Below, piece after piece: positions 25,955-33,993 of a DNA stretch of 64,000 nucleotides. The position numbers and the translations under genes are program-made. The notes under the pieces were generated by a model that did no database searches, had not been told where the DNA came from, and saw nothing but the letters and a program-made list of their open reading frames with translations. The stretch comes from Streptomyces sp. NBC_01241 (lineage in GTDB: Bacteria; Actinomycetota; Actinomycetes; Streptomycetales; Streptomycetaceae), in the NCBI RefSeq assembly GCF_041435435.1, contig NZ_CP108494.1, forward strand, positions 2,514,501 to 2,578,500, given 5' to 3'. Position 1 is the first letter of the stretch. Each line of letters starts with the position of its first letter.

Positions 25955-26428
25955 ATGTCGTTGACACGCGCCGACTACGCAGAACTCCGTCACGCCCACG
26001 ACGCATGGCTCTCCGGAGTGCTCTTCGACCCCGCGTGGAACGCCATCGCCACCTTTGGCGACGTGGTGCTGACCGTCGCCGGAGGCGGGCCCGGTCGTAC
26101 GGACGCCCTCACCGGTATCAGCATCGATGTCGGTACGTCCGTGGGTGCGCCGGCAGCGACTCCTGTGGTGTGGGACGGTGTCGACCTGTTCGGGCACCCG
26201 GCCCAGGACGTCGTGTCCGTGCTGCCGGAATCCAGCCGTCCGTCTTCTCCGACGGCTGCCGATGTGACGGCGGAACCGCTGGGGCTGTGGCTTCGCGGGC
26301 GGTCATCAGCCGTCGACCGGTGGTCGCAGCTGGTCCTGCTCAGCACGCCTACCGGGTGGGAACAGTGCTGTGCAAGCACTTTCACGTGTACGAAGGGAGG
26401 AAACGGCCTGGTGGGGATCATCCCCTAG
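25955..26428 (+). CDS. Hypothetical protein
   Basis: The 157-aa product is soluble and mixed in composition. LTRADYAELRHAHDAWLSGVLFDPAWNAIATFGDVVLTVAGG near the N-terminus looks conserved in style. The last 40 residues (from about LWLRGRSSAVDRWSQ) look less protein-like and contain Cys-Cys and TFTCTKGG, so a frameshifted or replaced C-terminus is possible. ATG 25955 lies 8-9 bases after GGGGAA; ATG 25946 abuts that site. I recognise no family. Confidence 0.5.
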   Translation: MSLTRADYAELRHAHDAWLSGVLFDPAWNAIATFGDVVLTVAGGGPGRTDALTGISIDVGTSVGAPAATPVVWDGVDLFGHPAQDVVSVLPESSRPSSPTAADVTAEPLGLWLRGRSSAVDRWSQLVLLSTPTGWEQCCASTFTCTKGGNGLVGIIP

Positions 26429-26506
26429 CCAGAACGAGCTGCGCAACGCGGCACACATCCTGCCCCGGGCGTAGGACGGCCGTAATTATCTGTACAGGGC
26501 TGGGGA

Positions 26507-26785
26507 CGTTCACGTGTACGCCGACACACGCCAGAGTTCCGCCAATACCGGCTCCGCGAACTACCCCGAGCCGCCTCGCTCGGACACCGCGTCAGCGATC
26601 CGGTCCGAGCACAGGCCAACCGCCTCGCCCGCGACCGCCTCGTCGCGGAGGACGCCGTCGGCACCGCCCACCGGCCCGGCATCCGCGTGATCGAAGTCGA
26701 CGGTTCACGCGATGCCGATGCGATCGCAGAGATTGTCGCCGACCACTTCAGCCCCTACCTCCCGCGCCGACACCGCGAGGCTTGA
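26507..26785 (+). pseudogene. C-terminal fragment of a P-loop kinase-like protein
   Basis: The frame reads RAQANRLARDRLVAEDAVGTAHRPGIRVIEVDGSRDADAIAEIVADHFSPYLP in overlapping parts and ends in TGA at 26785. The late RVIEVDGSRDADAIAEIV segment resembles the C-terminus of nucleotide-binding proteins that recognise their product at the end of the fold. No start codon or Walker A lies upstream. It is probably a remnant. Confidence 0.4.
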
Positions 26786-26817
26786 TCACCACAGGCATTC
26801 AGACAGTTCCCATACCC

Positions 26818-26909
26818 GACGTCACCATCTACACGTCGTCCAGAACATCCAGCGCGAGGCAGTGAGTCACCTGGACCGCATGCTCAAGCGGCGCCCCGGC
26901 CGTGAGTAA
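26818..26909 (+). pseudogene. Integrase C-terminal remnant 1
   Basis: HVVQNIQREAVSHLDRMLKR precedes TAA, and DVTIYT lies just before it in another frame. Together they look like the catalytic-Tyr end of a tyrosine integrase (IYTHVVQ..QREA) broken by about a 4-base deletion. A second copy lies at 27346-27431. Confidence 0.5.
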
Positions 26910-27048
26910 CCGCCCCCGCTGATGTCAGCCTGCCCCTTGATGCCTGTGGTCGCTCGTATTGCCCGTTCGGGTGCGTATCTCGTGCAGGTTCTAGCCCAGA
27001 TGTCCAGGCTTGGCCTCACAATGTGTCTCCTCGTGAAGGTGAAAGAGC

Positions 27049-27345
27049 ATGCCGACGTACGTCACCTTGCTGAGCTGGACCGATCAAGGGGTCCGAAACT
27101 ACAAGGACACCGCAAAGCGCGCCGAGGACTTCGGGGCAGCGGTACAGAAGCTCGGGGCGAAGCTTCTGAGCATCTACTGGACCGTCGGTCCATACGACCT
27201 CGTGGCCATCGTCGAGGCGCCCGACGACGAAACTGCCACGGCAGCACTCCTGCAGCTCGGTGGGGTGGGCAACGTCCATTCCACGACTCTGCGGGCCTTC
27301 GGCCCAGAGGAGATGGAGCGCATCATCGCCAGGGCGGCCGGCTGA
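27049..27345 (+). CDS. GYD domain protein
   Basis: The 98-aa product begins MPTYVTLLSWTDQGVRNYKDTAKRAEDF and contains LLSIYWTVGPYDLVAIVEAPDDETATAALLQLGGVGNVHSTTLRAF, the defining GYD family pattern (ferredoxin-like alpha/beta dimer). Its function is unknown; relatives occur near oxidative or polyketide genes. AAGGTGAAAG precedes ATG 27049. It sits between two integrase tails, so it may be cargo that entered with a mobile element. Confidence 0.87.
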   Translation: MPTYVTLLSWTDQGVRNYKDTAKRAEDFGAAVQKLGAKLLSIYWTVGPYDLVAIVEAPDDETATAALLQLGGVGNVHSTTLRAFGPEEMERIIARAAG

Positions 27346-27431
27346 CGACCCACGTCGTCCAGGACACTCAGCGCGAGGCCGTGAGCTACCTGGACCGCAT
27401 GCTGAAGCGGCAGCGTCCCGACCGTGGGTGA
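27346..27431 (+). pseudogene. Integrase C-terminal remnant 2
   Basis: THVVQDTQREAVSYLDRMLK is followed by RQRPDRG and TGA. It is about 80% identical at the DNA level to remnant 1 over 60 bases. It begins directly after the GYD stop and ends 66 bases before a 45-bp tRNA-derived att repeat, the usual place of an AICE-type integrase 3' end. Confidence 0.55.
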
Positions 27432-27461
27432 CCGCAACCGTTGATGTCAAAAGTGGATGTC

Positions 27462-27495
27462 AAAGGCCCCCAACCATGATCGGTTGGGGGCCTTT
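27462..27495. terminator. Strong hairpin terminator beside the att copy
   Basis: AAAGGCCCCCAACC and GGTTGGGGGCCTTT form a perfect 14-bp stem with a 6-base loop. It would stop transcription of the integrase relic on the plus strand. Confidence 0.8.
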
Positions 27496-27497
27496 GC

Positions 27498-27542
27498 ACT
27501 GGTGGGCGCGGACGGTTTCGAACCGCCGACATCTGCTTTGTA
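27498..27542. repeat. Attachment-site copy (att), 45-bp tRNA-Val 3' duplicate
   Basis: All 45 bases, starting actggtgggcgcggacgg, are identical to 28657-28701. They cover the tRNA from the anticodon loop to the CCA end. No tRNA 5' half follows here, so this is the distal attachment site of an element integrated in tRNA-Val. Confidence 0.85.
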
Positions 27543-27900
27543 GGCCTGGCGCCGATCACGAACGTGTCCTCGCTGGTCACCAACCGTCTGGGGCGCCTGA
27601 GCCTGCTAACGGGTATCCGCACCGCGACTCGCTCCAGTTGACCGCGGCTGACCGCTCGATCTGGCACGGATATGGCACGGTCACCTTCTGATCCGGAGCT
27701 CTAGCGAGATCGGCCAGCGACGGCCATTCCGGCCGCTACGAGGCCCCGGAGAGACGGTAGCGGACGGGGGCGGTTGCTGGGGTTGCGGTACGGCGCTGCT
27801 GGACTCCTACGGTGAGCTTTGAGCGGCCCGGCCTGCCACGTAGTCTCGTTCTCTCCACACGGCAAGGACGGGGGCGTTCACTCGATGGCGAAGCCGGTAC

Positions 27901-28110
27901 GTGTTAGCACTGGGGGATGTCTGGCTCGAGTGCCTGGTCTGCCAGGGTGACCTGTTCCGAGAACGGGGTGTCCTGCTCAACAGCGCTGGGATGGAGTTCC
28001 TGAAGTTGGCCTGGGCTGACGAAAAAGCCACGGGCCTAATCTGCTGGCGGTGCGGATACGTGCACCTGTTCGTCAACAAGGACATCGAGTTCTACCGAGC
28101 GGATAAGTGA
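27901..28110 (+). CDS. Zinc-ribbon protein, cargo of the att-flanked element
   Basis: The 69-aa product has two CxxC knuckles: ECLVCQGDLFRERGVLLNS and TGLICWRCGYVHLF. Between them is LNSAGMEFLKLAWADEKA, a conserved linker of small bacterial zinc-ribbon proteins. It is probably a metal-stabilised nucleic-acid or protein binding module. GTG 27901 is the only in-frame start and has a weak ribosome site; MAKPVRV in another frame just upstream might be the original N-terminus. It is the only believable gene between the two att copies. Confidence 0.65.
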   Translation: MLALGDVWLECLVCQGDLFRERGVLLNSAGMEFLKLAWADEKATGLICWRCGYVHLFVNKDIEFYRADK

Positions 28111-28177
28111 CGGATATGCGCCCTTTTGGGTCGCTTCGTCGAGCTTCCATCCTCACCTCCACCCACCACTCTCCCCA

Positions 28178-28327
28178 GCTCCCATCCCGTCCGCCTTCGA
28201 CCCACACACCGTGGAGCGGGCGTGGTTCAGGGCGTCAAGGTGGAGCGCGCCACTGTACGAACGACCTTGACGCCCTGGGCCACGATTGCTCGGCTCTGCC
28301 TGGGTCGAAGGTGGGCGGGATGGGAGC
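28178..28327. repeat. Large imperfect inverted repeat (64-bp arms)
   Basis: Arms 28178-28241 and 28264-28327 match at 51 of 64 positions around a 22-base centre. The outer ends (GCTCCCATCCCG, CCTTCGACCCA) and the inner ends (CAGGGCGTCAAGGT) are best conserved. The whole stretch 28111-28656 holds no gene. The structure may be an origin, a transfer site, a MITE or a decayed inverted duplication. Confidence 0.8.
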
Positions 28328-28620
28328 CCACGACGCTCGCCACGAATCCGCCGGCACTCGCGAACGGCCCCCCGTCCATCCCGGAGTTTGAGCGCCCCCG
28401 CCGGAGGCATGTCTTGAAGCCGCGGGCTTGGTTCTCGACTCAGGAGCCGTAGTTCGCTGCGGCCCCAGGGGCCCGGCCTGGGAGCCGAAGGCGCAGAGGG
28501 CCGGGCACAAGGGGCCGGCCCGCGCCTTGCGCGGGCACTTGAACCCGTCGAGAAGGTTTCTACTCACGCAGCCCACCGCTACCCGATGCGCATGAGGAAC
28601 TGCCGTCAAGTACTACCGTC

Positions 28621-28653
28621 AACGCCCCCGCCGCGAGTCGCTGCGGGGGCGTT
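28621..28653. terminator. Terminator of tRNA-Val
   Basis: AACGCCCCCGC and GCGGGGGCGTT form a perfect 11-bp stem with an 11-base loop. It begins six bases beyond the tRNA CCA on the minus strand. Confidence 0.7.
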
Positions 28654-28656
28654 CTG

Positions 28657-28701
28657 ACTGGTGGGCGCGGACGGTTTCGAACCGCCGACATCTGCTTTGT
28701 A
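28657..28701. repeat. Attachment-site copy within tRNA-Val
   Basis: This is the second 45-bp copy of the att sequence, identical to 27498-27542. It forms the 3' half of the functional tRNA, and the two copies enclose about 1.1 kb. Confidence 0.85.
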
Positions 28702-28733
28702 AGAGCAGCGCTCTACCCCTGAGCTACGCACCC
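28659..28733 (-). tRNA. tRNA-Val (anticodon UAC)
   Basis: The minus strand folds as a full cloverleaf: acceptor GGGTGCG/CGCGCCC with one G-T pair, D-stem GCTC/GAGC, anticodon stem CTGCT/AGCAG with loop CTTACAA, and T-stem GGCGG/CCGTC with TTCGAAA. The anticodon TAC reads Val GUA and GUG codons. The CCA end is encoded. A hairpin terminator follows. Confidence 0.95.
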
Positions 28734-28790
28734 GTGGATGAAGCAACAGCGTACATGGACTACGGCCCACGGTCACAAACGGTGCCGGGA

Positions 28791-28840
28791 CAGCAGTGGA
28801 CGGCAGTGGACGGCAGGGGACGGCAGGGGACGGCAGTGAC
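28791..28840. repeat. 10-bp tandem repeat, five units
   Basis: Units of CGGCAGTGGA or CGGCAGGGGA repeat five times upstream of the tRNA 5' end and before the DUF4097 gene. No reading frame supports coding. Confidence 0.8.
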
Positions 28841-28998
28841 CACGGTGGCCGGGGACGTGGTGTGGCCGAGGTGTCGTGCGGGGGATATCCCCACCCCTCA
28901 TACGGTAGCCGTCCGGATTCTGCCGGTGGGGCGGCGTACGTACGGTGAAGGGCACACCGTCGGGGACCACCCGCCGTACGACTTGGGGGAAGTTCATC

Positions 28999-29763
28999 GT
29001 GGCACTCCGTACCCGCACTCTCATCGCGTCCGCCGGAGCCGTGCTGCTCGGTTTCGGGCTCACCGGCTGTGGCGGGACGGATGCGAAGGACGCGCCCGCC
29101 GAGCACAAGTCGTTCGCGCTCAGTGGGAAGACGCTGACCATCCATTCCGGGCAGTCGACGCTGGAGCTCGTACCGGCCGATGTGCGGAAGGTCGAGGTGA
29201 CCCGTCGTGTGGGCGGGTGGGTGGTTCTGGGGAACGGGCCCGATCCCCAGTGGAAGATGCGGGACGACACGCTCACGCTCAAGGTGAAGTGCAGCGCGAT
29301 CATCAGCGACTGTGCCTCGGAGCACCAGGTGAAGGTGCCGCGTGGCGTGGCGGTGGTCGTCGACGGGGACAACGGGAAGATCGTCGCGTCCGGCTTCGAC
29401 ACTCCGCTCACCCTCCGCGCCGACAACGGGAAGGTGACCGTCCGGGACTCCAGTGGGCCGCTCAGGCTGGAGAGTGACAACGGGGGCATCGTCACCGAAA
29501 GGATTTCGGCCAAGTCCGTGTCTGCGCGGTCCGACAACGGCATGGTCCGGCTGGGGTTCGCCTCGGTGCCGGATCTCGTGGACACCGTCAGTGACAACGG
29601 AGGGATCACCATCGACCTGCCGACCGGCTCCGTGAGGTATGCGGTGGACGCCGTCGCCGACAACGGAAGAGTCTCGGTGGACGCGCCGCGCAGCGACGAC
29701 AGCAGCCACGTGGTCAAGGCCCGGAGCGGCAATGGTCAAGTCACCGTCCGAAGCGTGAACTAA
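28999..29763 (+). CDS. DUF4097-type lipoprotein with repeated DNG motifs
   Basis: The 254-aa product has a signal peptide with lipobox LTGC (Cys about residue 21), so it is anchored at the outer membrane face. The rest is beta-rich. The motif (S/A)DNG followed by a short strand recurs about six times (DGDNGKIV, RADNGKVTV, ESDNGGIV, RSDNGMVRL, VSDNGGITI, VADNGRVSV), ending with GNGQVTV. This builds a right-handed beta-solenoid as in DUF4097 adhesin-like proteins. GTG 28999 has GGGGGA upstream. The role may be surface scaffolding or sensing. Confidence 0.85.
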   Translation: MALRTRTLIASAGAVLLGFGLTGCGGTDAKDAPAEHKSFALSGKTLTIHSGQSTLELVPADVRKVEVTRRVGGWVVLGNGPDPQWKMRDDTLTLKVKCSAIISDCASEHQVKVPRGVAVVVDGDNGKIVASGFDTPLTLRADNGKVTVRDSSGPLRLESDNGGIVTERISAKSVSARSDNGMVRLGFASVPDLVDTVSDNGGITIDLPTGSVRYAVDAVADNGRVSVDAPRSDDSSHVVKARSGNGQVTVRSVN

Positions 29764-29834
29764 CCGGCCCGTGTGTTCGTCCTTACCTGGTGGGAGAATG
29801 TACCGGGCAGGGCGAAACGGCACGGGAGAGGGAT

Positions 29835-31256
29835 GTGACGGCGACACACGCGCGGCCGCAGGCGAGAGCGGGTGGGAGTTCCGCCGTCGAGGGTGTCCAG
29901 GGTGCCGGGCGTATCGGGGGCGCCAGGGCTGCCAGGGGCTTCGGGGATGTCCTCGTGCTGATGTTGCTGCCTGTGCCGCTGCTCGCCGCCGCGCTGCCCG
30001 CCGCTTTCGCCGGTGGCGGTACGCGGCGCTGGTTCGGCGGGCGCGGGGAGAGTCAGCGGGCGGACGCCCAGGCCGCGAAGGACGCCGCCGCTGCCGCCTT
30101 CTACGAGCTCGACACCGCCCAGCGCGATCTGCGGATCTCGATCGAGACGATCACCGCGGTGGACAGCTCGCCCGGTGCACGCAAGGCCGTGGACGATTTC
30201 GCCGCGCTCGGCCGGCGGATCGACGAGGCCAGCCATACGTACATCACCGCGGTCGACGCACACGACCTGGATCGGGACGATCTGGAGTCGGCCGTCGCAG
30301 CCCGTGCCAGGACCGAGCTGACCACCGCCAAGGACGAGCTGGTTCGCGTCAAGGGCGACCTGGACCGGTTCGCGCAGGGTCTGGGGCCGTTGCTGGGCAA
30401 CGCGGAGACGCAGCTCGCCCGGCTCGCGCCAGCCGTGGAGCGGGCACGGCAGGCGCTCCTCGGCGCGAGCAATGCTCTCGATGCGGTGCGGGCGTCCGGA
30501 CTGCGAGCGGATGATCTCGCCGCGCGACTGGCTGCCCTCGCGCCCGAGCTGACCAAGCTCAATCAGGGGGCCGGCCGCCATGGCGTTGCGGAGACCTTGC
30601 AGCGTGCCGATCGGGTGCTGCGCGACGCCGAGGCGGTGCGGGCCGAGGCGGTACGGCTGCCCGAGCGGGCCGCCGAGATCGACCACCGGCTGGTGTCGTT
30701 GCGTACGCGCGCCCAGGCGCTGACGACCCGGGCGGGCTCGGTGGAACCGGTGCTGAGCGAGCTGCGGCGGCGGTTCTCGGCCGCGTGCTGGCAGGACCTC
30801 CAGCCCGTGCCGGAGCAGGCGGCGAGCAACGTGCGGCAGGCGGAGGAGAAGCTGAAGGAAGCCGTCGCGGCGCGGGACGAGCAGCAATGGGCCGACGCGA
30901 TCTCCCGGCTGAGCACGGTACGCGCCCTGCTGAACGCCACGGACGAGGCCGTGTCCGCCGCGGGCGACCGGCTGCACCGGCTGAACGACGTGGCCAAGGA
31001 CCCGCAGGAGGAGATCCAGCGGACGCGGTTCGCGGTCCGGGATGCCCAGCGTCTGGCCATGGCCGGGCGCCACACGCCCGAACCGCGCCACGCCCGCCCG
31101 CTGGACGACGCCGTGGCCCGGCTGGATCGCGCCATCGCCGGACTGGAGGAACGCCATCCGGACTACTGGCACTTCCTGACCGAGACCGAAGCCGTACGGC
31201 AGACGGCCGCGCGGGTGGTCTCCGACATCCGTGAGGAGCGCGGGGCGGGCACCTGA
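29835..31256 (+). CDS. Membrane-anchored coiled-coil protein
   Basis: The 473-aa product has one hydrophobic segment near residues 37-60 (VLVLMLLPVPLLAAALPAAFAGG). It is followed by about 400 residues of Ala/Leu/Glu/Arg-rich helix with heptad character (ELTTAKDELVRVKGDLDRFAQGL, AAEIDHRLVSLRTRAQALTTRA). No catalytic motif is visible and I recognise no named family. GTG 29835 follows GAGAGG. It lies 71 bases after the DUF4097 gene on the same strand, and a shared surface role is possible. Confidence 0.7.
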   Translation: MTATHARPQARAGGSSAVEGVQGAGRIGGARAARGFGDVLVLMLLPVPLLAAALPAAFAGGGTRRWFGGRGESQRADAQAAKDAAAAAFYELDTAQRDLRISIETITAVDSSPGARKAVDDFAALGRRIDEASHTYITAVDAHDLDRDDLESAVAARARTELTTAKDELVRVKGDLDRFAQGLGPLLGNAETQLARLAPAVERARQALLGASNALDAVRASGLRADDLAARLAALAPELTKLNQGAGRHGVAETLQRADRVLRDAEAVRAEAVRLPERAAEIDHRLVSLRTRAQALTTRAGSVEPVLSELRRRFSAACWQDLQPVPEQAASNVRQAEEKLKEAVAARDEQQWADAISRLSTVRALLNATDEAVSAAGDRLHRLNDVAKDPQEEIQRTRFAVRDAQRLAMAGRHTPEPRHARPLDDAVARLDRAIAGLEERHPDYWHFLTETEAVRQTAARVVSDIREERGAGT

Positions 31257-31400
31257 GCTGTACGGGCTCGGTCACGGGCTCGGTCACGGGCTCCGAGCGA
31301 CCCGAGGAAGGGGAGGGGGTAGGAACGGGCTTTCCGGTCTTCTGATGTGCGGCGGCAACACCGCGGGCGGATCCTGGTAGTACGCCCGAAGGAGACCGAC

Positions 31401-32000
31401 ATGGCCACCCATGTACTGCACGCCCCTGGACGGCCCACCCCGCGCCGCCATCGCAGGACCAGCCCGCTCGACAGGCACCTGCCCGTCGATCACCGGCTCA
31501 ACCGCGTCTACCGGGTCGGCGCGGGGCTGATGGGACTGGTGCTGCTCGCCTTCGGAATCCTGGGGCTGATCGACGAGATCGGCTTCTTCAGTACCGGTGG
31601 AGCCACCGTCGCGGGTCTCAACACCAACGGCGCCCTCAGCGTTCTGTCCATCTGTGTCGGCCTGCTGCTGTTCATCGGGATGGTGATCGGCGGCAACATC
31701 GCCTCGACGCTCAACATAATTCTGGGCATCGCCTTCATCCTCAGCGGCTTCATCAATCTCGCCCTGCTCGATACCGGCTACAACTTTCTCGCCTTCCACC
31801 TCCAGAACGTGCTGTTCAGTTTCGTGGTCGGACTGATGCTGATGGTCTTCGGGATGTACGGGCGGGTCACCGGCGGCCTTCCGCACGACAATCCGTACTG
31901 GCGGACCCGCCACCCCGAGGAGGCCGAGCAGGAGCTGCGGAGGGTTCGGCGGGATACGGCAGGGGCAATGCCGGTCGTCCGTCGCCCTGACCACCCGTAG
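31401..32000 (+). CDS. DUF4383 family membrane protein
   Basis: The 199-aa product has four hydrophobic helices. The sequence HRLNRVYRVGAGLMGLVLLAFGILGL and LSVLSICVGLLLFIGMVIGGNIASTLNIILGIAFILSGFINL is typical of DUF4383. A Gly/Asn-rich loop (STGGATVAGLNTNG) joins helices 1 and 2. AAGGAGA precedes ATG 31401. Function is unknown; Streptomyces usually carry several copies. Confidence 0.87.
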   Translation: MATHVLHAPGRPTPRRHRRTSPLDRHLPVDHRLNRVYRVGAGLMGLVLLAFGILGLIDEIGFFSTGGATVAGLNTNGALSVLSICVGLLLFIGMVIGGNIASTLNIILGIAFILSGFINLALLDTGYNFLAFHLQNVLFSFVVGLMLMVFGMYGRVTGGLPHDNPYWRTRHPEEAEQELRRVRRDTAGAMPVVRRPDHP

Positions 32001-32109
32001 ACGCGGGAGTCGTAGAGCCGTGCTCCGTAGACCCGTGATCCGTAACCCGGGACTCGTAACCCGTACTTCGTCCCGGTCCGTGCTGGACAGCCTCGGCTAG
32101 CCTGGGCGC

Positions 32110-32340
32110 ATGCCTCGTTACGAGTACCGCTGCCGCTCCTGCGGAGACACGTTCGAACTCAGCCGCCCGATGGCCCAGTCGTCGGACCCGGCCTCCTGCC
32201 CCGCCGGGCACGCCGACACCGTGAAGCTGCTGTCCACCGTGGCCGTGGGCGGGACGTCGGCCAAGTCCGCGCCTGCCGCCCCGTCGGCCGGCGGTGGTGG
32301 GGGCGGGGGCGGCTGCTGCGGTGGGGGTTGCTGCGGCTGA
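32110..32340 (+). CDS. FmdB-family zinc-ribbon protein
   Basis: The 76-aa product starts MPRYEYRCRSCGDTFELSRPM and has a second half-knuckle (SCPAGHADTVKLL), the FmdB regulatory ribbon. It ends with a poly-Gly stretch and CCGGGCCG. Such proteins are presumed regulators or zinc-binding modules. The Gly/Cys tail is common in actinobacterial members. Confidence 0.9.
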   Translation: MPRYEYRCRSCGDTFELSRPMAQSSDPASCPAGHADTVKLLSTVAVGGTSAKSAPAAPSAGGGGGGGGCCGGGCCG

Positions 32341-32373
32341 GAGAGCGGGTGGCCGGGGCCGCCCCGCGAGGCC

Positions 32374-33033
32374 CTACCGCTTGCGGGAGAGCGTCAGGCC
32401 GTCGGACACGGTGAGCAGCACGCTGTCCATGCGCGGATCGGCGGCCACGTGGTCGTTGAATTCCTTGATCGCCGCCGCGCCGCCGGTCGCCTGCGGGTCG
32501 GTCACCCCGCCGTGGAAGAGCACGTTGTCCGTGACGACGAGGCCGCCCTGCCGCATCCGGGGCACCAGTTCTTCCCAGTACGGGATGTAGTTGCCCTTGT
32601 CCGCGTCGAGGTAGGCGAGGTCGATGTGCGGCTCGGCCGGCATCGCCCGCAGTGTGTCGAGCGCCGGGGCGATACGGAGTTCGATCCGGTCGGCGACGCC
32701 CGCCTTCTCCCAGGCCTCGCGCCCGTACGCGGTCCACTCCTCCGAGATGTCGCAGGCGATCAGCCGTCCGTCCGCGGGCAGCGCCTGGGCCATCGACAGG
32801 GCGGAGAAGCCGGTGAACGTCCCGACCTCCACGATGTACCGGGCTCCGGTCAGCCGGACGAGGAAGGCGAGCAGGGGCCCCTGCTCCTCGGCGGACTGCA
32901 TGCCGGCGTACTCGGGCAGGCGGGCGTACGTGGTCTCGATGAGCTCGCGCTGCACCGCGTCCAACGGTGGATTGTGCGCCAGCATGTACGCGTACAGCTC
33001 GTCCGTGATCTTGGTTTCGTTGCCCTTGGACAT
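32374..33033 (-). CDS. Cation-dependent class I O-methyltransferase
   Basis: The 219-aa product matches the caffeoyl-CoA O-methyltransferase family. SAM motif I is EVGTFTGFSALSMA, the acidic ligand is ACDISEEW, the metal site contains LDADKGNY, and VVTDNVLFHG provides further metal ligands. It should methylate catechol-like small molecules using SAM and Mg2+. ATG 33033 follows GAGGAGCAGCG. It lies 81 bases downstream of the HAD gene of the Ter operon on the same strand, so it may be read through from it. Confidence 0.9.
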   Translation of the reverse strand: MSKGNETKITDELYAYMLAHNPPLDAVQRELIETTYARLPEYAGMQSAEEQGPLLAFLVRLTGARYIVEVGTFTGFSALSMAQALPADGRLIACDISEEWTAYGREAWEKAGVADRIELRIAPALDTLRAMPAEPHIDLAYLDADKGNYIPYWEELVPRMRQGGLVVTDNVLFHGGVTDPQATGGAAAIKEFNDHVAADPRMDSVLLTVSDGLTLSRKR

Positions 33034-33114
33034 CGCTGCTCCTCGTCGGTCGTACCGGACGGACGGGCCCGGGCTCTTCTCCGTTCCCGTCCCGGCCCCT
33101 GTCCTCACATACTG

Positions 33115-33993
33115 CTACCGCCTGCCGGACGAGGGCGTCAGCCCCGGGCCCGAGGCCCGCAGGAAGTGCCGCAGGATCTCCTCGCCCGCCGCCACGCCGC
33201 GCTCGGCCGTGACGTCGACGTGCGGGGCGCTCCAGCCGGTGTCGGCGAGTTCGCCGTGGGCCGGGCGCCAGGCATGGTCGGCGGCGAGGAGCAGGTCGGC
33301 GTCGAGGAGGCTGTCACCGGCGGCGAGAGTGAGCGTGGCGCCGGTGCGTCGGGCGACCTCGTCCATCGCGGCGCTCTTGGTGAGCGGGCCCGGCACGGCG
33401 TAGATCTTGCGGCCTTGGAGGGAGACCGTCCAGCCGCGGGTCTCCGCCCACTGTCCCAGCTCCTTGACCCAGCCCTCCGGCAGCAGTGAGCGTTCCACGA
33501 CAAGGTAGGCGAAGAGGTCCTCGGCGACCCGTTCCTTGAGCAGCCACGCGGGGTCGGCCGCGGCCAGGAGATGGGCGCGGACCTCGGCGAGCGACGCGCA
33601 TTCGTCGGCGAGCCGGCGGGCCACCCGTGTCTGCCAGTCGGGGTCGGACACCCCGTCGACCAGGAGGTGTCCCCCGTTGGCGCAGATCGCGAACCGCGGT
33701 GCGGGGCCGGGGAGATGGATGCGCCCGTACTGCTCGCGGGTGCGGGTGGTCGTGGGGACGAAGACCGTGGAGCGGGCGAGCTCGTCGAGCAGCGTCGCGG
33801 CCGTCTCGGTCAGGTAGGAGAGCGGCTTGTGTTCGTACACCTCTACGCAGAGCAGCCGGGGGGCCTCGGCGTCCGGCATGGGGAGCTGGAGCGCCGCAGC
33901 CGAGTAGATCAGGGTGCGGTCGAGGTCGCTGGCGACCAGCGTCACGGAGGCGGAAGAGGTGGTGGGAGCAGTGGAGGCGGCCGGGGTGGTCAC
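33115..33993 (-). CDS. HAD phosphatase of the Ter biosynthetic operon
   Basis: The 292-aa product has HAD motif I SDLDRTLIYS near residue 22, a cap domain, and motif IV GDSLLDADLLL. This is the Cof/sucrose-phosphatase-like subfamily found beside TerD clusters. GTG 33993 overlaps the stop of the upstream PRTase-StiP gene by 4 bases (GTGA), so they are translationally coupled. In published comparative analyses this phosphatase is placed in a predicted nucleoside-like metabolite pathway. Its actual substrate is unknown. Confidence 0.85.
   Translation of the reverse strand: MTTPAASTAPTTSSASVTLVASDLDRTLIYSAAALQLPMPDAEAPRLLCVEVYEHKPLSYLTETAATLLDELARSTVFVPTTTRTREQYGRIHLPGPAPRFAICANGGHLLVDGVSDPDWQTRVARRLADECASLAEVRAHLLAAADPAWLLKERVAEDLFAYLVVERSLLPEGWVKELGQWAETRGWTVSLQGRKIYAVPGPLTKSAAMDEVARRTGATLTLAAGDSLLDADLLLAADHAWRPAHGELADTGWSAPHVDVTAERGVAAGEEILRHFLRASGPGLTPSSGRR

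Noticed and set aside
27498..27542. Second tRNA gene
   Set aside because: Only the 3' half of tRNA-Val is present; no acceptor 5' strand or D-arm follows, so it is an att copy.
28107..28452. Overlapping short frames in the inverted repeat
   Set aside because: They follow the palindrome on both strands and have no domain features.
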